Shown here one piece after another: positions 16,974-22,588 of a DNA stretch of 27,585 nt. A model generated the notes under the pieces. That model worked only from the letters and a program-made list of their open reading frames with translations, had not been told where the DNA came from and searched no databases. Each line of letters begins with the position of its first letter. Within the stretch, counting starts at the first letter, position 1. Origin of the DNA: JAFGNW01 sp964618515 (GTDB taxonomy: Bacteria; Zixibacteria; MSB-5A5; GN15; FEB-12); contig CAZUAS010000032.1 in the NCBI GenBank assembly GCA_964618515.1, forward strand, positions 1 to 27,585, written 5' to 3'. Both the position numbers and the translations under genes were made by a program.

Positions 16974-17624
16974 ATGCCTGACTCACTTCATACAGAAAAA
17001 TTACCGGGAATAAATCAGCGTAAAAGACAGTTTTACGAGAAAACTTTCCTGTTCCTGGGGCGGTTTTGTCTGAAAATGGGTCTTAAACCCAATTTTTTAA
17101 CTGTGGTTTCACTATTCTGTGCCATTATCTCCGGGATATACTTTTGGAGAGCGGAACTTCTATGGGGAGTTTTCTGGATGCTGGCCACGGCTTTTACCGA
17201 CATGCTCGACGGTTCCACCGCTCGGGCCGGTAATTTAGGTACGGTTTTCGGAGGTATTTTTGACCATGTTCTCGACCGGTACGGTGAATTTTTTATTCTG
17301 GCCGGTATCACTCTCTCCGGGACCATCCATCCGGGATGGGGTTTGTTTGCTCTTTTTGGTATGTTGATGGCCAGTTATACGCGCGCCGCCGCGGAATCTA
17401 TGGGCAAAATTGATAACTGTGCGGTAGGTATTATGGGACGCCTGGAAAAATTTATCGTGATTATTATTGGTTCCCTCCTCGAACATTTCTACCCCGATGG
17501 TTCCTGGCCGAAAAGCGACTGGCTGGAATTTGCCCTTATCATTGTCGGTATCACTTCGCTTATCACCGCCATCCAACGCCTTGTCTATGCTAAAAAAATC
17601 CTCGGTAACCGCCAGAAAGTATAA
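16974..17624 (+). CDS. CDP-alcohol phosphatidyltransferase
   Basis: An integral membrane enzyme that moves a phosphatidyl group from a CDP-alcohol such as CDP-diacylglycerol to an acceptor alcohol, releasing CMP. The signature is complete: DMLDGSTAR, then G and two further Asp residues in GGIFDHVLDR (about residues 78-103), giving the D-x2-DG-x2-AR-x8-G-x3-D-x3-D pattern. About six helices surround it within 216 aa. The product may be a phosphatidylinositol-phosphate or glycerophosphate type; the later segment GRLEKFIVIIIG is reminiscent of inositol-phosphate lipid synthases, but this is a weak guess. The ATG has no Shine-Dalgarno sequence and sits right behind a promoter. A PfkB kinase gene follows after 35 bases. 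Confidence 0.9.
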   Translation: MPDSLHTEKLPGINQRKRQFYEKTFLFLGRFCLKMGLKPNFLTVVSLFCAIISGIYFWRAELLWGVFWMLATAFTDMLDGSTARAGNLGTVFGGIFDHVLDRYGEFFILAGITLSGTIHPGWGLFALFGMLMASYTRAAAESMGKIDNCAVGIMGRLEKFIVIIIGSLLEHFYPDGSWPKSDWLEFALIIVGITSLITAIQRLVYAKKILGNRQKV

Positions 17625-17659
17625 CTTGTCCAACCTCGATTTTATATGGAAGAACCGCT

Positions 17660-18595
17660 ATGATTACAGCTCTCGGTAATCCTGTTTATGACTATATTAA
17701 AACCCCCCGGGTCGATACGAAAGAACGTATTCTCTCGGGATGTTCCACCAATGCCGCTTTAGCTCTGGCGAAACTGGGCGAGGAAGTTCGGCTGGTAGGC
17801 GCGGTCGGCGATGATTATCGCGATAAATTCATTAACGACCTGAAGCGTTTCCATATCGAACATGAAATAATCCCCTCGCCGCAAACCGGCGGTTTTTCAC
17901 TTATATATTACGACGCCTTCGGTAACCGTACCCTTGATCTGCTCGGCCGAGCCTCTGAAATCGGCACCCTGTCCCCCGAAATTTATAAAAATTCAAAAGC
18001 GGTCCTGATTGGCCCTATTCTGGGCGAGGTTTCCTTTGAGGAAATCATTAACATCCGGCACCATTTTACCGGTTTACTTTTCTGCGACCCCCAGGGATTA
18101 TTGCGCGGTGTCGACGAGAGCGGCCGCATCTATCACGAAAAAAAACCGGGTATTGAAGAAGTCTTCGCCGTTTGCGATATCGTCAAACCCAACGAACTCG
18201 AAGGCCGGGTGCTGACCGGTATCGACTGCCGCCAGAATCCCTACGAAGCCGCCCGTATCATTAAAAGCTGGGGACCCCGACTCGTTATTATAACCCTCGC
18301 GGAGCTCGGTTCGATTATTTATGACGGACATAATTTCATCGATATCCCGCCTTACGAAATCGACCTGGTCGACGCCACCGGCGCCGGTGACACTTACATG
18401 GCCGGTTTTACCTTCGAATATCTGAAAACCGGCGGTGATTTGAAAAAAGCCGGATGCTTCGCTTCCTGCACCTCGTCGTTCATGATTGAGCATGTCGGCC
18501 CCGATTTTCCCCTAACAGAAGCGGCCATCAGGAAAAGACAGGAAAGTTTACTGGCCCAGCGTAATTTCAAACCAAAAGTGGCAGTTAACAGTTAA
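17660..18595 (+). CDS. PfkB-family carbohydrate or nucleoside kinase
   Basis: A 311-aa ribokinase-fold kinase. The N-terminal half has the substrate-lid region with SGCSTNAALALAKLGEEV (about residues 26-43) and VGAVGDD. The C-terminal signature DATGAGDTYMAGFTFEYL (about 236-253) contains the anion hole and the catalytic Asp of GAGD. The substrate cannot be named: members phosphorylate ribose, fructose, inositol, adenosine, cytidine and others. Its place directly after a CDP-alcohol phosphatidyltransferase makes a polyol or inositol substrate attractive but unproven. It shares the upstream promoter with its neighbour. The sequence ends with a repeated GTTAACAGTTAAC at the stop codon. Confidence 0.88.
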   Translation: MITALGNPVYDYIKTPRVDTKERILSGCSTNAALALAKLGEEVRLVGAVGDDYRDKFINDLKRFHIEHEIIPSPQTGGFSLIYYDAFGNRTLDLLGRASEIGTLSPEIYKNSKAVLIGPILGEVSFEEIINIRHHFTGLLFCDPQGLLRGVDESGRIYHEKKPGIEEVFAVCDIVKPNELEGRVLTGIDCRQNPYEAARIIKSWGPRLVIITLAELGSIIYDGHNFIDIPPYEIDLVDATGAGDTYMAGFTFEYLKTGGDLKKAGCFASCTSSFMIEHVGPDFPLTEAAIRKRQESLLAQRNFKPKVAVNS

Positions 18596-18732
18596 CAGGA
18601 TTATTCTTTCCAGTATATACCGCCGGGAAAAGAATTCTCACTATCGTAAGGTAACTCCTTATTTTCATTGTTTTTCTGAATAAAATAAAAACAGGAGGGT
18701 ATTAACATAAAATAATATTCAAGGAGAATAAC
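18596..18732. other. Non-coding gap before a small ORF
   Basis: No gene or clear terminator seen. The stretch is AT-rich and contains two purine-rich ribosome-site-like motifs: AGGAGGG near 18693, which has no start codon at a useful distance, and AGGAG at 18722-18726, which serves the ORF at 18733. Confidence 0.4.
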
Positions 18733-18912
18733 TTGCTGCATCTGGAAGAAAAGACCGACCTCAACCCTCTCTTCCCGCATTGCCAGCAGGCATTAAATGT
18801 CATGTATTATAGGGAGCTGGAGAGTTTTCTGGGCATGAGGTATGTATATTTTTACCCGTTTTGCAAGGAAATTCTGGGTATCGCACACCTCAAGGACTTC
18901 TGGATGGGGTGA
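18733..18912 (+). CDS. Possible 59-aa small protein
   Basis: An open frame from TTG at 18733 to TGA at 18910-18912, preceded by AGGAG at a spacing of 6-7 bases. The product starts MLHLEEKTDLNPLFPHCQQA, contains MYYRELESFLGM and ends KDFWMG. It has no signal peptide or membrane segment, two Cys residues and a mixed, protein-like composition. I do not recognise it. It could be a true small protein or the start of a larger gene cut short by mutation. It opposes the decayed XRE-linked gene downstream. Evidence is only the ribosome site and frame, so confidence is low. Confidence 0.35.
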   Translation: MLHLEEKTDLNPLFPHCQQALNVMYYRELESFLGMRYVYFYPFCKEILGIAHLKDFWMG

Positions 18913-19013
18913 TACAGTAGTTAAAAGGCGTTGCTGAAACATCATCACACTTAAAAGAGCCTGATTATAAACAGCCAGACAGAACAATATCACTGTTTTC
19001 GGATATAATACCT

Positions 19014-19195
19014 TTAGGCCGCCCATTGCACCACGGCAATAATAGGCTCCATAATGATTAAAAAGTATGGTACTCTTTCAAGATATAATTCCCGGTTTGG
19101 CATAAACAGCCAGACCAGCCCGATAATCATAAGCGTGAAACGATTCGCCAAAACCAGCTGAGCTGCAGATGTTCATCCATGCTCAAAATATCCAT
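19014..19195 (-). pseudogene. Frameshifted small membrane protein, probable former partner of the XRE regulator
   Basis: Directly downstream of the XRE gene on the same strand, an ATG at 19195 opens MDILSMDEHLQLSWFW and then runs into a stop. Another frame of the same strand continues from about 19150 with ANRFTLMIIGLVWLFMPN, then ELYLERVPYFLIIMEPIIAV, up to a TAA at 19014. Joined, the two halves resemble the short acidic N-terminus plus membrane helices often found in the protein encoded beside such regulators. The simplest reading is one or more indels in a once intact gene of about 60 residues or more. An assembly error is the alternative. Confidence 0.45.
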
Positions 19196-19215
19196 TTCAT
19201 CCTTCAACTTTTTCC

Positions 19216-19416
19216 CTACTTGATGAGCTCAAAAAGCTCATCGACTTTCATCCCCAGTACCCGGGCAATACGAAACGCCAGCAGGGCCGAAGGAACATAC
19301 CTGCCTTTTTCAATAGATATAATCGTCTGACGCCGTACCTGTACTTTTTCCGCCAGCTCCTCCTGGGTAAGGTCCAGCCGCGCTCGGTGTTGTCTGATGT
19401 GGTTGATAAGCTTCAA
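19216..19416 (-). CDS. XRE-family helix-turn-helix regulator
   Basis: A 66-aa Cro/CI-type DNA-binding protein of the short YgzD-like kind, with the helix-turn-helix at about residues 17-36 (LTQEELAEKVQVRRQTIISIEKGR is the conserved block, cut here at its Arg) and VPSALLAFRIARVLGMKVDELFEL after it. Nothing but the DNA-binding domain is present. The start is a TTG at 19416. A 21-bp palindrome lies 30 bases upstream and covers the likely -10, which suggests autorepression. Genes of this type usually control a neighbouring small membrane protein; here that neighbour appears broken. Confidence 0.85.
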   Translation of the reverse strand: MKLINHIRQHRARLDLTQEELAEKVQVRRQTIISIEKGRYVPSALLAFRIARVLGMKVDELFELIK

Positions 19417-19445
19417 ATAAAAATATCTCTGATAAATGTCATTAT

Positions 19446-19466
19446 TACATTACATAATGTAATGTA
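19446..19466. promoter_or_regulatory. 21-bp perfect palindrome, probable XRE operator
   Basis: The arm TACATTACAT (19446-19455) and its exact reverse complement (19457-19466) flank a single A. It lies 30 bases upstream of the XRE start codon and covers the proposed -10 TACATT, so a dimeric repressor bound here would block its own transcription. Confidence 0.65.
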
Positions 19467-19484
19467 TAACGTACTATTTGCCAA
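19456..19484 (-). promoter_or_regulatory. Putative promoter of the XRE regulator
   Basis: On the minus strand TTGGCA (19484-19479), a 17-base spacer and TACATT (19461-19456). The -10 lies inside the palindromic operator. The leader would be about 30 bases long. Confidence 0.4.
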
Positions 19485-19585
19485 AGACTATTTACCTAAT
19501 TTATAACTTAATTTCACAAATTATTTTATATCCCCTCTTTATTTTGTAATATTTTTTGTAAAAAGCACTATTTTCATTATTTTTG

Positions 19586-19602
19586 CTGACGTCACCTGTC
19601 AG
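19586..19602. promoter_or_regulatory. Inverted repeat CTGAC-N7-GTCAG upstream of recA
   Basis: CTGAC (19586-19590) and GTCAG (19598-19602) flank 7 bases; inside, TGACGTCA (19587-19594) is itself a perfect palindrome. It lies 20 bases upstream of the recA -35. It is not a classic LexA box of either the CTGT-N8-ACAG or the GAAC-N4-GTTC type, but may be a regulator site of a diverged SOS system. Confidence 0.3.
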
Positions 19603-19621
19603 GGTTTAAACTTACATTTAG

Positions 19622-19650
19622 TTGAATTTTTCGGCAAAATGTGATATACT
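19622..19650 (+). promoter_or_regulatory. recA promoter
   Basis: TTGAAT (19622-19627), a spacer of exactly 17 bases, and TATACT (19645-19650). Transcription should start near 19657. This rules out the GTG at 19641 as the recA start because it lies inside the promoter. Confidence 0.7.
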
Positions 19651-19721
19651 CAAATAAATTATTTGGGGATATTGATTCTATGGAAAATAAAAAAATCGAA
19701 ATAAGGAAAGGTAAGTCACAA

Positions 19722-20765
19722 ATGGCGACTACCAGTAACGCATCCGACCGCAAGAAAGCTCTTGATGCCGCTTTAAGCCAGATTGAACGCTCTTTCGGTA
19801 AGGGCTCCATAATGCGGATGGGTGACAATACGACTTTAGAGGTTGAGGTTATTCCTACCGGTTCCCTGGGGCTGGACCATGCACTGGGCGTCTGGGGTAT
19901 TCCGCGCGGCCGGGTGACCGAGGTTTTTGGACCTGAGGCGTCAGGTAAAACCACCCTCACCCTGCATATCATCGCCGAAGCACAGAAAGCGGGGGGAACG
20001 GCGGCTTTCATCGATGCCGAGCATGCCTTTGACGCAACCTATGCTAAAAATCTCGGGGTGGATATCAACAACCTGCTCATTTCCCAGCCCGACAACGGTG
20101 AACAGGCGCTGGAGATAACGGAAACCCTGGTGCGATCCGGGGCGGTCGATGTCGTGGTAATTGACTCGGTGGCGGCGCTTACCCCGCGCTCGGAAATCGA
20201 GGGTGAAATGGGCGACAGCCACATGGGTCTGCAGGCCCGGTTGATGTCGCAGGCATTGCGAAAACTAACCGCCATTACTTCCAAATCGCATACCGCCATT
20301 ATCTTCATCAACCAGATAAGGATGAAAATCGGAGTGATGTTCGGTAATCCTGAAACCACGACCGGCGGTAATGCCCTGAAATTTTACTCCACCATTCGCC
20401 TTGATATCCGCCGCGTGGCCTCGATTAAGGATAACAACGACGTTATCGGTTCTCGCACCCGTGTCCGGGTAGTGAAAAACAAAGTAGCGCCGCCGTTCAA
20501 AGAATGCGAATTCGATATTATTTACGGCAAGGGCATATCCCGCAGCGGCGAACTGATCGACATTGCCTCCGACCATAACATTATCGAAAAATCGGGTTCT
20601 TGGTTCAGTTTCGGCGGTGACCGACTGGGCCAGGGACGGGAGAACGCCAAGCATTTTCTCGAGGAAAATGCCGAAATCAGGGCGGCTATTCTGGAAAAAG
20701 TAAAAGAGAAGCTGGGCATGACTAAAACAATCGAAGCCGCTGTTGAAGCCGATAAAGAAAACTGA
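19722..20765 (+). CDS. recA: Recombinase RecA
   Basis: RecA forms filaments on single-stranded DNA, drives strand exchange and triggers the SOS response. Walker A GPEASGKTT lies at about residues 70-78, Walker B VVVIDSVAAL follows, and the DNA-binding loops include MGLQARLMSQALRKLT and NQIRMKIGVMFGNPETTTGGNALKFYS in family order. The C-terminus is short but normal (VEADKEN). I take the ATG at 19722 (347 aa), which matches the usual N-terminus and follows AAGGAAAGG. The ATG at 19680 would add 14 residues and follows GGGGA with similar spacing, so it remains possible. A strong intrinsic terminator follows, and recX is not present downstream. Confidence 0.97.
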   Translation: MATTSNASDRKKALDAALSQIERSFGKGSIMRMGDNTTLEVEVIPTGSLGLDHALGVWGIPRGRVTEVFGPEASGKTTLTLHIIAEAQKAGGTAAFIDAEHAFDATYAKNLGVDINNLLISQPDNGEQALEITETLVRSGAVDVVVIDSVAALTPRSEIEGEMGDSHMGLQARLMSQALRKLTAITSKSHTAIIFINQIRMKIGVMFGNPETTTGGNALKFYSTIRLDIRRVASIKDNNDVIGSRTRVRVVKNKVAPPFKECEFDIIYGKGISRSGELIDIASDHNIIEKSGSWFSFGGDRLGQGRENAKHFLEENAEIRAAILEKVKEKLGMTKTIEAAVEADKEN

Positions 20766-20784
20766 TATCCTTTACTTTAGATTT

Positions 20785-20819
20785 AAGCTCTTTAACCTTA
20801 ACAGGTTAAGGAGCTTTTT
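20785..20819 (+). terminator. Intrinsic terminator of recA
   Basis: A 14-bp stem (AAGCTCTTTAACCT at 20785-20798 and AGGTTAAGGAGCTT at 20803-20816, with one G-U pair) around the loop TAAC, ending in a short T-run. It lies 20 bases after the recA stop. Confidence 0.8.
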
Positions 20820-20871
20820 ATATGGCGTGAAGGGCTCTTAAAGAACACTATTTGGCAAATTTGTAAATTAT

Positions 20872-20906
20872 CAGGACAATTGACGGATAAATATTGTCCT
20901 GTTTTT
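20872..20906 (+). terminator. Second terminator-like hairpin
   Basis: A 9-bp perfect stem, CAGGACAAT (20872-20880) and ATTGTCCTG (20893-20901), with a 12-base loop followed directly by TTTTT. It may back up the recA terminator or end a small RNA. Confidence 0.55.
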
Positions 20907-20914
20907 AAAAAATC

Positions 20915-20943
20915 TTGTAAATTGTCCCTGTTATCCTTATAAT
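20915..20943 (+). promoter_or_regulatory. Housekeeping-type promoter of the sigma/anti-sigma operon
   Basis: TTGTAA (20915-20920), exactly 17 bases, and a perfect TATAAT (20938-20943). Transcription would start near 20950, giving a leader of about 147 bases. The promoter is bracketed by a 9-bp inverted repeat, TCTTGTAAA at 20913-20921 and TTTACAAGA at 20944-20952, so a repressor could act here. Confidence 0.6.
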
Positions 20944-21015
20944 TTTACAAGAAATTATCAATATCCATACTATGAGAAGAAAGTCCCTTTTTAGAAAAGA
21001 TTATATATTAAATAG

Positions 21016-21042
21016 GGGAACCTTGAGACCGGAAAGCCTGTT
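21016..21042 (+). promoter_or_regulatory. SigR/SigH-like ECF promoter, probable autoregulation
   Basis: GGAAC at 21017-21021 (GGGAAC with the preceding G), 18 bases, then GTT at 21040-21042. This matches the GGAAY-N18-GTT pattern known for ECF sigma factors controlled by zinc-binding anti-sigma factors, such as Streptomyces SigR and mycobacterial SigH. It stands 55 bases before the start codon of exactly such a sigma gene. Confidence 0.6.
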
Positions 21043-21073
21043 TTAGCTAATTAGCTGAGAAAATTTTCCGGTC
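21027..21073 (+). promoter_or_regulatory. Long inverted repeat in the sigma-factor leader
   Basis: GACCGGAAA (21027-21035) and TTTCCGGTC (21065-21073) form a 9-bp stem around 29 bases that contain the 12-bp palindrome AGCTAATTAGCT (21045-21056). The hairpin ends 11 bases before the Shine-Dalgarno GAGGA. Only transcripts from the upstream promoter contain both arms; transcripts from the ECF promoter would start inside the loop. Confidence 0.5.
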
Positions 21074-21096
21074 GGATAAAATTGAGGAACTCTCAA

Positions 21097-21684
21097 ATGG
21101 CCGACCAGGAAAGAGACATATTATTAAAACGCAAGGCGTTTGAGAAAGAAGCTCTGCCGCACATGGATGCTTTGTATCGAACGGCCTTACGCATGGTAAA
21201 AAACCAAAATGACGCGGAGGATCTTGTACAGGAAGCCTTTGCTAAAGCTTATCGATTCTGGGACAAATTCGAACCGGGATCAAATTGCCGCGCCTGGCTC
21301 TTCAAGATTATGACCAACATATTCATTAATGAATATCGGTCAAAAGCAAGATCTCCTGTTTCGGTCAACGTCGATGAAATCGATGATTTCTATCTGTACA
21401 AACAGATGGATTCTCTCGAATCCGGCGATAACCCGGAACAAGTGCTCTTTTCCAAAATATTTGACGATGATGTCAGAAAAGCGATAGAAGACCTGCCTGA
21501 TGATTTCAAGATGGTGGTGATCCTATCGTTTTTGGAGGATTTTTCCTACCAGGAAATTGCCGAAATAACCGACCTTCAGCTGGGTACGGTTAAATCGCGC
21601 CTTCACCGCGGTCGGAAACTGTTACAAAAGAAACTATTTGACTATGCAATAAAGAATGGATACATCAAGGACAAGGCACGATGA
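21097..21684 (+). CDS. ECF-type RNA polymerase sigma factor
   Basis: A 195-aa sigma-70 family protein with only regions 2 and 4. Region 2 spans about residues 20-90 (DALYRTALRMVKNQNDAEDLVQEAFAKAYRFWDKFEPG then CRAWLFKIMTNIFINEYR), and region 4 about 125-180 (LPDDFKMVVILSFLEDFSYQEIAEI with TVKSRLHRGRKLLQ as the recognition helix). The start is the ATG at 21097 because GAGGA lies 8 bases upstream; a TTG at 21082 lacks such a site. Its stop overlaps the start of the anti-sigma gene by 4 bases (ATGA). A matching ECF promoter upstream suggests it transcribes its own operon. The wording of region 2 is closest to the SigR/SigH-like group. Confidence 0.95.
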   Translation: MADQERDILLKRKAFEKEALPHMDALYRTALRMVKNQNDAEDLVQEAFAKAYRFWDKFEPGSNCRAWLFKIMTNIFINEYRSKARSPVSVNVDEIDDFYLYKQMDSLESGDNPEQVLFSKIFDDDVRKAIEDLPDDFKMVVILSFLEDFSYQEIAEITDLQLGTVKSRLHRGRKLLQKKLFDYAIKNGYIKDKAR

Positions 21685-22508
21685 ATTGTCAAGAAGTTTT
21701 GAATCTGCTCTATGATATCATTGATAAAGAGGCCTCGGAAGTCGATGTCAGAGAAGTTGAAGAACACCTTAAACATTGCCGTGACTGTTTCGGCGTGTAC
21801 AAGGTAGAAAACGCTCTTCAGGACTTTATCAACGAAAAATTAAAAACCAAAAATGAACCCACTGCGAAACTTGAATCCCTCAGGCTGAAGATTGTCGAGA
21901 AACTCGACCAAGTCGACTGTGAAACGAACAACCGGTCGAGCACCAACCAGGTGAAGGCGGTGCGTCGCCCACCTTATCAGGGCTTTACGAAAATTTTAGC
22001 CGCCGCCGCGGTTATTGTGCTCATGATCGGCGCCGGCTTTTTGCTCTCCGGTTATTTTCACCATGATGAATTCTACATCCCCCTGGAACAAGCGCACTGG
22101 AGTGCCGAAAAAAACCTGAACAGCTACAAGAATATCCAGAACCTTTACAACGCTCTCTCCCGTGTTACCAACGAACTGCACTACAAACCGGAACAGAAAG
22201 TACATGATTTCAATCTCGTCGGCGGTAACAACGAGGAAATCATGCAGACCAGCATGACCCACCTGGTATATGCGGACACGAAAGAAACCAGGCTGATTTC
22301 GGTTTTTGTGGTTCCGGCCGATAATTTTATCATCGACGAAGAACTGAAAAACAGCCAGGTTAAAATCAACGATATCACCTTCTATGACCACAACTGCCGT
22401 GGGTGCCGACTGGTATTTCACCGGGAGGGCGACCTGATGATTATCACCGCCACCAAAGAAAAAAACGTTGACCTTCTGGAATTCATTCCCGGCCAGCGGG
22501 ATATTTAA
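21681..22508 (+). CDS. Zinc-binding transmembrane anti-sigma factor
   Basis: A 275-aa protein with the ZAS motif H-x3-C-x2-C in HLKHCRDC (about residues 29-36) and a Cys near the start (MNCQEV), the usual set of zinc ligands. The zinc domain should hold the sigma factor in an inactive complex. One helix follows at about 105-124 (ILAAAAVIVLMIGAGFLL), then an extracytoplasmic domain of about 150 residues that includes a second Cys pair, DHNCRGCRLVFHREGDL. The signal might thus be sensed outside, with the added CxxC as a redox or metal site. Overlap with the sigma gene supports co-translation. The outer domain is not one I recognise. Confidence 0.9.
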   Translation: MNCQEVLNLLYDIIDKEASEVDVREVEEHLKHCRDCFGVYKVENALQDFINEKLKTKNEPTAKLESLRLKIVEKLDQVDCETNNRSSTNQVKAVRRPPYQGFTKILAAAAVIVLMIGAGFLLSGYFHHDEFYIPLEQAHWSAEKNLNSYKNIQNLYNALSRVTNELHYKPEQKVHDFNLVGGNNEEIMQTSMTHLVYADTKETRLISVFVVPADNFIIDEELKNSQVKINDITFYDHNCRGCRLVFHREGDLMIITATKEKNVDLLEFIPGQRDI

Positions 22509-22528
22509 TAATCCCGGGGTTTTTAATA

Positions 22529-22557
22529 TTGCCATCCCTTAAGGGAACCGCTAATTT
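22529..22557 (+). promoter_or_regulatory. Possible promoter of the TPR-like gene
   Basis: TTGCCA (22529-22534), 17 bases, then TAATTT (22552-22557), a weak -10 with three of six consensus bases. The -10 ends 7 bases before the ATG at 22565, so the transcript would be leaderless. No Shine-Dalgarno site is at a usable distance. Confidence 0.3.
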
Positions 22558-22588
22558 TACCGGCATGATGAAACCTGCCGGTATTTTT
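22558..22588 (+). terminator. Terminator-like hairpin spanning a start codon
   Basis: TACCGGCA (22558-22565) and TGCCGGTA (22576-22583) form an 8-bp perfect stem with a 10-base loop, followed by TTTTT. It fits a terminator for the sigma/anti-sigma operon, but the ATG codons of the next gene (22565 and 22568) lie in its left arm and loop. If transcription starts inside or just at the left arm, the hairpin would not form fully. Confidence 0.55.

Larger units (their letters stand above)
20766..21096. other. recA-sigma intergenic region with two terminator hairpins and two promoters
   Basis: No gene is seen. The region holds, in order, the recA terminator, a second terminator-like hairpin, a sigma-70-type promoter, an ECF-type promoter and a long inverted repeat in the sigma leader (each listed separately). 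The words TTGTAAATT and TTGTCC(C)TG recur on both sides of the second hairpin, giving imperfect tandem copies at about 20861-20901 and 20915-20930. A small RNA ending at 20906 is possible but unsupported by a promoter. Confidence 0.6.

Noticed and set aside
18793..19026. 77-aa minus-strand reading frame in the decayed region
   Set aside because: Composition looks random, there is no ribosome site, and it overlaps the end of the frameshifted membrane-protein remnant and the opposite small ORF.
19641..19721. recA starting with GTG at 19641
   Set aside because: The GTG lies within the TTGAAT-N17-TATACT promoter, so it would not be transcribed.
22543..22569. Second ECF promoter (GGGAAC...) before the TPR gene
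   Set aside because: GGAAC is present, but the bases 18 positions on read GAT and not GTT, so the match is incomplete.
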